Shown here piece after piece: positions 35,317 through 42,483 of a stretch of DNA of 64,000 nucleotides (position 1 is its first letter; each line of letters starts with the position of its first letter). The DNA is taken from positions 1,426,001-1,490,000 of the forward strand of contig NZ_AP025017.1 in NCBI RefSeq assembly GCF_019974135.1. The letters run 5' to 3'. The stretch comes from Actinomyces capricornis (GTDB taxonomy: Bacteria > Actinomycetota > Actinomycetes > Actinomycetales > Actinomycetaceae). The notes beneath the pieces were generated by a model. The model worked only from the letters and a program-made list of their open reading frames with translations, was not told the DNA's origin and did not search any database. The translations under genes and the position numbers were made by a program.

Positions 35317-36014
35317 TCAGTATCGGCATCGCTGACGATGATGGCCTGGTCCGTCATATGCTGACGGATTTGCTCTCCAGAAATGGAGACATTGCTGTGG
35401 CCTGGGTTGCGAAGGACGGTCAGGAGGCGCTCGATTTTATCCGATCTAATGATATCCCTGATATCCAGGCAGTGCTTCTCGATGTGCAGATGCCTCGCCT
35501 CGACGGTTTGGCTCTTGCCGAGATTCTTCGTGACGAGACTCCGGACTTGGCGATCCTTATTCTTACCACGTTCACCGCCGATTCGATTGTTGATCGAGCT
35601 TTGGCTGCCGGTGTGCGTGGCTTTGTGGCGAAGGAAGATAATGTAGCCACATTAGCGGGTGCTATCCAACAGGCGGTGGAGGGAAATCTTGTGCTTTCTC
35701 CAACATCCTCCTCATCTATTGTCAGTGATCATCTTCAAGGTCGGTTGAGCGGTCCTCCATCTGCCCAGCAGCCGTCGATCCCTACTGTAGTTGAGACGGA
35801 GCAGGCTGCTCCGCCGCGTGGTGTGGCACTCTCGGGGCGCGAACTTGATGTCCTGGAGCTCTTGGTTGACTCCTTGAGCAATAAGCAGATTGCCCGGAGG
35901 CTCGGGGTCAGTGAAGCTACCATCAAGACTCATGTTTCTGCCATCATCGCCAAGCTAGGCGTGCAGGATCGAGTGGGAGCAGCAGTCTATGCGCTGCGGC
36001 ACAACATGGTATGA
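35313..36014 (+). CDS. NarL/LuxR-family response regulator
   Basis: A 233-residue regulator: receiver domain with acidic pocket IADDDGL, phospho-acceptor Asp57 in VLLDVQMPRLDG, and K in FVAKEDN, then a Pro/Ser linker and a LuxR helix-turn-helix (LSGRELDVLELLVDSLSNKQIARRLGVSEATIKTHVSAIIAKLG). Start ATG 35313 overlaps the kinase stop codon (ATGA), with GGAGGAA upstream. It shares the kinase's low GC content. Targets are unknown; the divergent lanthipeptide/immunity promoters at 41.6-42.1 kb are the nearest candidates. Confidence 0.9.
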   Translation: MISIGIADDDGLVRHMLTDLLSRNGDIAVAWVAKDGQEALDFIRSNDIPDIQAVLLDVQMPRLDGLALAEILRDETPDLAILILTTFTADSIVDRALAAGVRGFVAKEDNVATLAGAIQQAVEGNLVLSPTSSSSIVSDHLQGRLSGPPSAQQPSIPTVVETEQAAPPRGVALSGRELDVLELLVDSLSNKQIARRLGVSEATIKTHVSAIIAKLGVQDRVGAAVYALRHNMV

Positions 36015-36093
36015 ACGCCGTTCCCTCGTTAACTGGGACTTGTGATAAGGTCGGTTTTACTTCTGTGCTGGTATGACCATGATCGTCCGCAGG

Positions 36094-37371
36094 TCAAGTC
36101 CTTGGGGGTGGTGTAGGGGTCCTTCGGCGAGGCGGTCGGGCTGTTAGGGCTGGTGGTGGGGTTGGATCGTCCTGTGGTGTGGTGTTGGTGCGGCAGCGGG
36201 TCAGGATTTCTAGGCCGAGGTAGTGGTGGTCTTCGTCCCATTCGTCGGTCTGCTCGGCTAGGATAGCGCCGACCGCGCGGATGATGGCCTGACGGTTGGG
36301 GAAGATGCCGGCGCTGTCGGTGCGGCGGCGGATCTCCTTGTTCAGGCGCTCTTGGGGGTTGTTGGACCAGATCTGGCGCCATACGTCGGTGGGGAAGGCT
36401 GTAAAGGCCAGGAGATCGGCTCTAGCGGCGTCCAGGTGGTCGTGGACCTGGGGCAGGCTCTGGCGGGTGTGGTCCAGGAGACGGTCGAACTGGGCCTGGA
36501 CAGCTGCTGCGTGGGGCTGGTCATAGACGCTGTGGAGCATGGCCTTGAGAGCGGGCCAGGCGCTTTTGGGGGTGATGGTCATCAGGTTGGCGGCGTAGTG
36601 AGTGCGGCAGCGCTGCCAGGAGGCTGTGGGCAGGTTCGCCGCGATCGCCTCCACCAGGCCCTTGTGGGCGTCGGATGTCACCAGCCTGACCCCGCTCAGG
36701 CCCCGGGCTACCAGGTCTGCCAGGAACTCGTTCCACGCTGCCCCGCTCTCGGCGGTGGCTACCCGCAGGCCCAGGACCTCACGATGACCATCGGAGTTGA
36801 CCCCGGTGGCGGTCAGCACCACGGCATTGACGACTCGTCCGCCCTCGCGCACCTTCATCGTCAGGGCGTCGGCGGCCACGAAGGTGAAGGGGCCCGCTTG
36901 ATCCAGGGGCCGGTTGCGCAAGGAGGTCACATGCTCATCGAGCTCGGCAGCCATGCGCCAGACCTGGGATTTCGACAGGCTGTTGATGCCCAGGGTCTCT
37001 ACGAGCTTGTCCATGCGGCGGGGCCAGACTCCCGCCAGGTAGGCGTCAGCCACCACTGTCACGAGTGCGGACTCCGCTCGTTTGCGGCGCCCTGGCAGCC
37101 AGTCGGGGAAGTAGGAGCCGGTGCGCAGCTTGGGAACGGCGACATCGATCGTGCCCACCCGGGTGTCCAGGTCCCGGTGACGGTAGCCGTTGCGCTGAGC
37201 CCGGCGCTCAGGGCTGGCCTGGCCGTACTGAGCGCCGCACACCGAATCAGCGTCAGCTGAGAGCAGGGCGTTGATCACTGTCTGCAGCAACGAGCGCATC
37301 AGATCCGGGGAAGCCTGCCCCAGGGCTTGGTCCAACACGGCAGCAGGGTCGACAATATGAGGAGCGGTCAT
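36094..37371 (-). CDS. IS256-family (mutator-type) transposase, apparently intact
   Basis: A 425-residue DDE transposase: LMRSLLQTVINALLSADADSVCGA, RNGYRHRDLDTRVGTIDVAVPKLR, FTFVAADALTMKVREGGRVV (first Asp), VRLVTSDAHKGLVEAI (second Asp), HYAANLMTITPKSAWPALKAML and NNPQERLNKEIRRRTD (Glu). It is a different subgroup from the broken element at 32.1 kb. ATG 37371 follows AAAGGA. The last 25 residues are Pro/Arg/Thr-rich and may be read-through of the element end, because GTGGTGTAG at 36108-36116 looks like a terminal repeat. Confidence 0.88.
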   Translation of the reverse strand: MTAPHIVDPAAVLDQALGQASPDLMRSLLQTVINALLSADADSVCGAQYGQASPERRAQRNGYRHRDLDTRVGTIDVAVPKLRTGSYFPDWLPGRRKRAESALVTVVADAYLAGVWPRRMDKLVETLGINSLSKSQVWRMAAELDEHVTSLRNRPLDQAGPFTFVAADALTMKVREGGRVVNAVVLTATGVNSDGHREVLGLRVATAESGAAWNEFLADLVARGLSGVRLVTSDAHKGLVEAIAANLPTASWQRCRTHYAANLMTITPKSAWPALKAMLHSVYDQPHAAAVQAQFDRLLDHTRQSLPQVHDHLDAARADLLAFTAFPTDVWRQIWSNNPQERLNKEIRRRTDSAGIFPNRQAIIRAVGAILAEQTDEWDEDHHYLGLEILTRCRTNTTPQDDPTPPPALTARPPRRRTPTPPPRT

Positions 37372-37479
37372 CGTGTGATGTCCTTTCGAGTGGGTTGTAG
37401 GAGATTCCTTGAAGGGCCACACGGTGACCGCGCCCACGCTCAGCGCGGGTCCGCGACCACCAGCGGCTACACCACTCTA
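36105..37479 (-). mobile_element. IS256-family insertion sequence (ends tentative)
   Basis: GTGGTGTAG at 36108-36116 and its complement CTACACCAC at 37468-37476 bracket the transposase and give a length of about 1.37 kb, right for this family, but the match outside the 9-mer is weak and no target duplication was found. The boundaries are tentative. Confidence 0.45.
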
Positions 37480-37712
37480 TGGGGCACTACTCGTCCGCAT
37501 GTTGATCGTCGATTCCCGTGCTGGCCTGGATGGATCCATTGATCATCTGCGCGAGGCTCCTGGATCGTACGTCTCGCCTGGTTGTCATCAGCATCCGTCG
37601 AACTGATGGTTCGGGTCAGTCGATATGGTGAGCCATACGGCTGACGGCGGAGCCTGCGTCGTGCGCGATAGTAATCCTGTCCGCAACCCAGACGCTAAGG
37701 AGGGCGAACATC

Positions 37713-37775
37713 ATGTTCAACGTATTCACGGTTATCGCCGGCATGCAGGGCCCCTGGTGGCATTTCTGGTTATAG
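37713..37775 (+). CDS. Orphan 20-residue aromatic-rich peptide ORF, leader-peptide-like
   Basis: ATG 37713 follows AAGGAGGG (37697-37704) at 8 nt, the strongest ribosome site in the region. The peptide starts MFNVFTVIAG and ends WWHFWL: three Trp, three Phe and one His among 20 residues, with tandem Trp codons. A strong hairpin lies 26 nt after the stop. This is the layout of a transcription-attenuation leader peptide such as trpL, but no biosynthetic gene follows. It might also be a tiny membrane-active peptide. It has no cysteine, so it is not a lanthipeptide. Confidence 0.5.
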   Translation: MFNVFTVIAGMQGPWWHFWL

Positions 37776-37801
37776 TCGTGGCTAAGCTGCTGCTCTTGCG
37801 T

Positions 37802-37834
37802 AGTGATCCGGGCCTCCTGGGGGGCCGGATCACT
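37802..37834 (+). terminator. Hairpin downstream of the aromatic-rich peptide ORF
   Basis: AGTGATCCGG (37802-37811) pairs with CCGGATCACT (37825-37834), with an extra GC-rich inner pairing; followed by TTCATGCC, a weak U-stretch. It may be a terminator or an attenuator for the 37713 peptide message. Confidence 0.6.
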
Positions 37835-37928
37835 TCATGCCCTGTCTGCTGACTCTTCGTGTTTGAAGGTGTGGTAGGTGGGGCATATTGGTTTGTTGGG
37901 TTGATCGTTGTAGTTTGTTTCGTGGTCG

Positions 37929-38470
37929 TCAGGAGTGGATGAGGCTGCGGGTGATGTAGGTGATGTGGTGGGTCAGATTTCTAAATCTCAGGGTGACGGC
38001 TCGCAGGCGCTCCAGGAGTCTGTCCGTGGCTTCGGTGAGGCAATTGGATGTGTGGGAATGGTCGAAGCAGGTCGGGATGTCCTGGCTACGGCTGGTCAGG
38101 GTCGCATCCAGTGCTTTGATCTCTTTCAGCCCCGCCGGGATAGCGGCCTTCAGGCTATCGATGGTATGGTCCATCGCCTGCCTTTCGAGGGCGGGGCAAT
38201 TTCTCTGCGGCCGAGGTCTTAAACCCGGCGAAAGCCGTCTATGGCACCGCCTCGAGACCCTGACGCCATGCCTAATCGCGCTGGTTCAGCCAGTCCTTGA
38301 GGGCCTTGCCTGACCGGCTCTCCACAACATCGAGGAGGGCGTCTGGACCAGTGGCGTCGGGCACGGGGATCAGGTTGATGATCACGGTGACGAGCTTATT
38401 GTCTCGCTTAGCATGGTGCCAGGTGTGTTCATCAACCCCGATGACCGGTGCGCCATGGAGGCGCGCCGGA
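37929..38470 (-). pseudogene. ISL3-family transposase remnant
   Basis: On the minus strand, 38460-38297 reads VIGVDEHTWHHAKRDNKLVTVIINLIPVPD, LLDVVESRSGKALKDWLN, the start of the ISL3 DDE domain. 38174-37929 reads LKEIKALDATLTSRSQDIPTCFDHS...ERLRAVTLRFRNLTHHITYITRSLIHS, the end of such a transposase. The middle is missing and frames differ, so it is dead. Confidence 0.7.
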
Positions 38471-38716
38471 TCCTGGATTGATTTGCTGGGGGAGGATAAG
38501 GATTGCGCTGTTTGCTGTATGCCAGGAGGATTATTCGTAAGGGCAGGGTTTGCCTACGTTTGCCCGGGTTGGGGGCACTTGTTTGGTCCGTGAATAACCT
38601 TCCAGGCAACCCTTGGCAGTCTAGAATGTGGGAGCCGTGACATTGCATCTATCCGGTCGAGAACACCGCGCTGTAATCGGCATCAATCAAGTCCCCGACT
38701 GGTTTCTCTTGCGATG

Positions 38717-39616
38717 TCAGTGCTGCTTCTTCTTCAGTGCCCTCCTACTGAAGAAAATGGTGGCGGTGATGAGGGTGGTATTCCAGATGAGGAACCACGC
38801 AATCTGTGTGGGCGTGGGCATGGACAGCGTGCGGGCCTGCATACCAATGGTGATCTGGGAGTAGGGGTAGAAGGGTGCCAGCGGTGGTACGGCCAGGAGT
38901 GTGGCCAGGCCCAGGAAGGAGGCGCCCATTCCGATCAGGACAGCGGTGGCGAAGCTGGGTACGTAGATGCCAATGAGCAATTGGACGGTGACGATGGTGA
39001 TGGCTCCCAAGGCTCCCAGGAGGGCCCAGGTGATCGCGGTGGTGATATCGGTCGGGGTGAGGTGGAATCCCAGGGCCGCACTGGCGGCCATGACGAGCAG
39101 GAGGAAGACCGTCTGGCAGTAGAGGGCGAACAGGGTGGTCAGGGTTAATTTTCCGGTGTAAGTAGTGGCAGCGGCGCCGTAGGTGGCCATGCGGCGCCAA
39201 TTGTCATGCTCGTGCTCCATGCGGGCCAGGCCTGTGGCACGGATGGTGATCAGGAGGGGGAGGAAGAAGGTGCCCCACATCAGTGAACCCTGGCCCCAGA
39301 CTACCTGCCAGGTGACGCCTTGAGCGCGGAAGATCTCGGTGTAGCCGAGGTATTTGTACACGCCGCTGGCGGTGTTGAGGGCGGCCAAGGCCACTGCGAC
39401 GATGACCAGGATCCAGGAGCGTTTGGACTTGATCCGCTCGATGGTCAGGGGCAGCAGGAACCGTTGGTGCAGCCGGCTGGTCCTGGTAGTAACGGTTGGA
39501 CTGGGCGGGGTGGGCCTAGAGGGCTGGCTTGCGGTGATGCTGAGGCGGTTGGTCGTGGCGGCCCCGACGGCATGGGGGCCCACGGGATTCTGAGGGCTCG
39601 TTGCTACTGTAGTCAT
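38717..39616 (-). CDS. ABC-2 type permease, lantibiotic immunity (LanG-like)
   Basis: A 299-residue membrane protein: a Pro/Thr-rich cytoplasmic start of about 50 residues, then six hydrophobic segments (SWILVIVAVALAALNTASGVY, GTFFLPLLITIRATGLARMEHEHDNWRRM, LFALYCQTVFLLLVMAASAAL and others). The ATGLARMEHEHDNWRRM loop resembles the E-x-E-x-x-x-x-x-W motif of the LanE/LanG (MutE/MutG, SpaE/SpaG) self-protection permeases. Last gene of a three-gene minus-strand operon diverging from lanA. It should pump the mature peptide from the membrane together with the 40404 ATPase. The start has AGGAG at 9 nt. Confidence 0.8.
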   Translation of the reverse strand: MTTVATSPQNPVGPHAVGAATTNRLSITASQPSRPTPPSPTVTTRTSRLHQRFLLPLTIERIKSKRSWILVIVAVALAALNTASGVYKYLGYTEIFRAQGVTWQVVWGQGSLMWGTFFLPLLITIRATGLARMEHEHDNWRRMATYGAAATTYTGKLTLTTLFALYCQTVFLLLVMAASAALGFHLTPTDITTAITWALLGALGAITIVTVQLLIGIYVPSFATAVLIGMGASFLGLATLLAVPPLAPFYPYSQITIGMQARTLSMPTPTQIAWFLIWNTTLITATIFFSRRALKKKQH

Positions 39617-39651
39617 GAGGTGGTCTCCTGGTCTCGCTCGGCTGGGTGGGT

Positions 39652-40407
39652 CTAACGTGTGACTTGTCGGCTGAAGACGGCCTGGGTGATGGCGGCGGCG
39701 GCGAGGCCGATGACGATGACGATGACGATGTAGACGCCTAGGTGGTCCAAGGGTGCTAGGCCAGTGATCCTGCCGCCGTCCCTCAGTATGCGTACGGGAG
39801 AGACCACACCGGGGTACTGCCAGGGCAGGAAGACGGTCAGGGCCGCGGGGATGAAGTTGGTCAGGTTGCCGAACAGGCCACCCAGGGCGCCGACGGTCAG
39901 TGTTACGGCCTGGCGATGGACAAGGAGTGCCAGGGCCAGGTGGATAGCGGTCATCGCGATGTTGGCCAGGAGCAAACTGACCAGCCAGGTTGCGGTCATG
40001 CTCTGGTTGATAGGTGCACCGCTAGCGGCGGTTAGCAGTGTGGTTGCGGTCACCAGGGCGATGGCGGGTACTGAGCAGATCGCCAGGGCAGTGGTGAGCT
40101 TGGCCAGGAACAGGGAGGTGTGCGGCTGGCCGTCGGCGAGGAGCTGGGACAGCATGGTGCTGTCATGCTCGGTGGTGGCCAGGCGCGAGGCCACCACAGC
40201 GGAGATGATTGGCGCGACTATGCCGTGCACGGCTGTGGCTTGGAAGATAGCGACGCTAGTGCCGGCGATGGTCCCATCGGGCGGGTCCGCCAGGGCCCGG
40301 GTCGTGACTGCCGCGGCCCAAGCCAGTTCGAAGCCGGTGGCCAGAAGCAGGGTGAGCCACAGTCGCGACCTCCTGAGCTTGGAGATCTCCAATCCTAGGG
40401 CTCTCAT
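39652..40407 (-). CDS. ABC-2 type permease, lantibiotic immunity (LanE-like)
   Basis: A 251-residue membrane permease with six hydrophobic segments and an extracellular/loop motif ATTEHDSTMLSQLLADGQPHTSLFLAKL, similar to the E-H-x-x-x-T/W region of LanE-type permeases. The start ATG 40407 overlaps the ATPase stop (4 nt), so the two are translationally coupled; an in-frame extension to 40560 overlaps the ATPase tail and is not coding. Probable heterodimer partner of the 38717 permease. Confidence 0.8.
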   Translation of the reverse strand: MRALGLEISKLRRSRLWLTLLLATGFELAWAAAVTTRALADPPDGTIAGTSVAIFQATAVHGIVAPIISAVVASRLATTEHDSTMLSQLLADGQPHTSLFLAKLTTALAICSVPAIALVTATTLLTAASGAPINQSMTATWLVSLLLANIAMTAIHLALALLVHRQAVTLTVGALGGLFGNLTNFIPAALTVFLPWQYPGVVSPVRILRDGGRITGLAPLDHLGVYIVIVIVIGLAAAAITQAVFSRQVTR

Positions 40408-41627
40408 GCTCCCACCCCCCGCCACCCTTGGTAGGCAGGCTGGGCATAAGTAGGCACCGGTCGGGCTGGGGTCGGGCGGGCCTGCGACGGGGGCTGTGCC
40501 GCCGGTGCCTGGAAGGCAGCCCGGCGAGCCGGGGCCGCCGGCGGCTGAGGCGTCTGCCATGGCTGCCGGTGCGGTCCTCGGGTGCCCGTATGGACGGACG
40601 CCGATGCCTGAGGTGAAAGTCCCTGCCGCTGGACTGGCGCCTGACGGGCGTCAGCACGTTGGTGCGGCGTTCCGGGCAGTGGCTGTTGCGGGGCGCTGGC
40701 CTGGCCATGCGGGGGTGCCTGCTCGGTGATATCGAGGAAGATCTGCTCCAAGGAGCGGCGTCTCAACTCGACGCGGTAGATGCTGGCGCCCGTGGTGACC
40801 AGGGCGGCGACCAGCCGGGCGACGTGATTGTCGTCGTAGGCGGGCATGGTGATCTCCCCGTCTTGGACCGAGTTGACCTGCCATCCCTGGGCGGTCAGGG
40901 CCTGGGCGGCAGGAGCGGTCTGATCGGGGCGGATGCGCACCACGATGCGGCCGGCCTCGGCCAGGGCGGAGAGCGGCCCCTGATAGACCAGATGGCCGCG
41001 GCTGATAATGCCGATGGTGTCGGCCATCTGCTCGATCTCACTGAGCAGATGGCTGGAGACCATCACGGTGATCCCCCGGGTGGTCGGCAGGCTGGTGATC
41101 AGCTCGCGGATCTCGTGGATGCCGGAGGGGTCCAGCCCGTTGGTGGGCTCGTCCAGGATGAGGAGCTCGGGCTCTCCCAGCAGTGCCATGGCCAGGCCCA
41201 GCCGCTGCTTCATGCCCAGGGAGTAGGCCCGTGCCTGCTTGTCGGCGGCATAGGACAGGCCCACGGTATTCAGGGCCTGATCAATGCTGGCCGCGCCCAG
41301 GTGCTTGACCCGCCGCACGATGTCAAGGTTCTCTCGCCCAGTCAGGTGACCGTAGAAGGAGGGCTGCTCGATCAGCGAACCCACGCGGGCCAGTGTACGA
41401 CCAGGTGAGAAGGGCTCACCAAAGATCTCCACGTTCCCGGCGGTGGGGCGGGTCAACCCCAGCAGCATCTTCATCGTGGTGGATTTACCTGCTCCATTGG
41501 GGCCGAGGAAGCCGTACACCTGCCCGGCAGGAACCTCCAGACCAACACCGCTGACGACCTCAGCAGCTCCGTACCGCTTGGACAGTCCCGTACTGCGCAC
41601 CACCGGGTGCTGACTAGTCTTCATCAC
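40404..41627 (-). CDS. ABC transporter ATPase, lantibiotic immunity (LanF-like), with long Pro/Gln tail
   Basis: A 407-residue ATP-binding subunit: Walker A GPNGAGKST (42-50), Q loop in LIEQPSFYGHLTG, signature YSLGMKQRL, Walker B LLILDEPTNGLDP and switch SSHLL. The first 305 residues match LanF/BcrA-type ATPases. The remaining 100 residues are rich in Pro, Gln and Ala (QASAPQQPLPGTPHQRAD, QTPQPPAAPARRAAFQAP), which is not usual for LanF and has unknown purpose. Start is GTG 41627 (AGGAG at 7 nt) or ATG 41624. First gene of the immunity operon. Confidence 0.88.
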   Translation of the reverse strand: MMKTSQHPVVRSTGLSKRYGAAEVVSGVGLEVPAGQVYGFLGPNGAGKSTTMKMLLGLTRPTAGNVEIFGEPFSPGRTLARVGSLIEQPSFYGHLTGRENLDIVRRVKHLGAASIDQALNTVGLSYAADKQARAYSLGMKQRLGLAMALLGEPELLILDEPTNGLDPSGIHEIRELITSLPTTRGITVMVSSHLLSEIEQMADTIGIISRGHLVYQGPLSALAEAGRIVVRIRPDQTAPAAQALTAQGWQVNSVQDGEITMPAYDDNHVARLVAALVTTGASIYRVELRRRSLEQIFLDITEQAPPHGQASAPQQPLPGTPHQRADARQAPVQRQGLSPQASASVHTGTRGPHRQPWQTPQPPAAPARRAAFQAPAAQPPSQARPTPARPVPTYAQPAYQGWRGVGA

Positions 41628-41930
41628 TGCTGAACTCCTTTCCGATTCTGCTGCCCCGAACGCAGGGGCATTGGCTATGTGATAGGTGTATTCACCCTAG
41701 CAGCGATCGGAAATCCGTGGGGCTGATTCTTATCCTACGAATGGGCTAGCCGATCGTCGTATTGACGTTCTGGAGTAGGGGTGCTCAATGGCATGAGGCC
41801 TCGGTCGGCGGTAGCAAGATTGTCGTCCACTTGTCGTGTTGACATCAAGAACCAGTGGCGCCATCGCGCGCAGTAAATAGAATCTGTGCGGAACGAGGTT
41901 CCACTCATTTGGGACACCATTTTCTCGTCC

Positions 41931-41959
41931 TTGACGAGGCGGAGGGGGACGCCTAGCGT
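41931..41959 (+). promoter_or_regulatory. Probable promoter of the lanthipeptide operon
   Basis: TTGACG (41931-41936), 17 nt, TAGCGT (41954-41959), giving a transcription start near 41966 and a leader of about 135 nt to lanA. The divergent immunity promoter should lie around 41650-41750. No other gene is seen in 41628-42100. Confidence 0.5.
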
Positions 41960-42100
41960 CCTTACCGAGGTTCAACTTCTGAGTCGCCAACCTTGGACGG
42001 CCCGGCGGCCGCTGGGACCTCGACACCGTCAACAACCCGACAACTATTGCAACCCGACCGGCACCGCCAAAGGACGGTGCGAATCCGAAAGGAGAACATC

Positions 42101-42253
42101 ATGAGCAACATCAACATGCAGGCCGTAGCCGCCCTCGATGAGCTGAGTGACGCTGAGCTCGATGAAGTCCTGGGAGCTAATGGCGTCATCACTACGATTA
42201 GTCACGAGTGTCACCTGAACACCTGGGCGTTCGCGTTCACTTGCTGCTCCTGA
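42101..42253 (+). CDS. lanA: Lacticin 481-group lanthipeptide precursor
   Basis: A 50-residue precursor. Leader residues 1-26 (MSNINMQAVAALDELSDAEL...VLGA) end in a Gly-Ala double-glycine-type site for the C39 peptidase. The 24-residue core starts NGVITTISHEC and ends NTWAFAFTCCS, clearly of the lacticin 481, variacin and nukacin group. By analogy, rings would be Thr6-Cys11 (MeLan), Ser8-Cys22 (Lan) and Thr15-Cys23 (MeLan, where lacticin 481 has a Ser-derived Lan), with Thr21 and perhaps Thr5 dehydrated (core numbering). The core begins without the positively charged N-terminus seen in nukacin. ATG 42101 follows AAAGGAG at 6 nt. Product is predicted to bind lipid II and inhibit Gram-positive competitors. 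Confidence 0.95.
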   Translation: MSNINMQAVAALDELSDAELDEVLGANGVITTISHECHLNTWAFAFTCCS

Positions 42254-42283
42254 GCGTGGCTGGCCAGTAGGGAGGCCTCAGTC

Positions 42284-42355
42284 ATGACAGCGGTCGTCCG
42301 GGCTGTCCACCCCACATCCCACGGAATATATTTGGCGTTAGTTTTAAGAAAGTGA
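42284..42355 (+). CDS. Possible 23-residue ORF between lanA and lanM
   Basis: ATG 42284 lies 8 nt after GGAGG and encodes MTAVVRAVHP...LALVLRK, ending at TGA 42353-42355. It has no Cys and no leader motif, so it is not a second lanthipeptide. The good ribosome site and position make it worth listing, but it could be fortuitous. Another 26-codon frame from ATG 42358 has no clear ribosome site. The rest of 42254-42483 is the lanA-lanM gap. Confidence 0.3.
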   Translation: MTAVVRAVHPTSHGIYLALVLRK

Positions 42356-42483
42356 TCATGGTTGCAAGCCCGCAGAGCGCACGGATGGAAGATGCAAGAA
42401 AACTGTGGGCTCTCGACTTTGCGTCATCCTCACCTTAACGATCATTGCAGGCAGAAACGACTACATGCACTTGGAGTACTCTC

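Noticed and set aside
37625..37852. 75-codon frame overlapping the Trp-rich peptide ORF
   Set aside because: No ribosome site and it runs through the terminator hairpin; the 37713 frame is better supported.
31500..38500. Prophage or integrative element with attachment sites
   Set aside because: No integrase, tRNA or direct-repeat pair was recognised; the content is separate IS relics.
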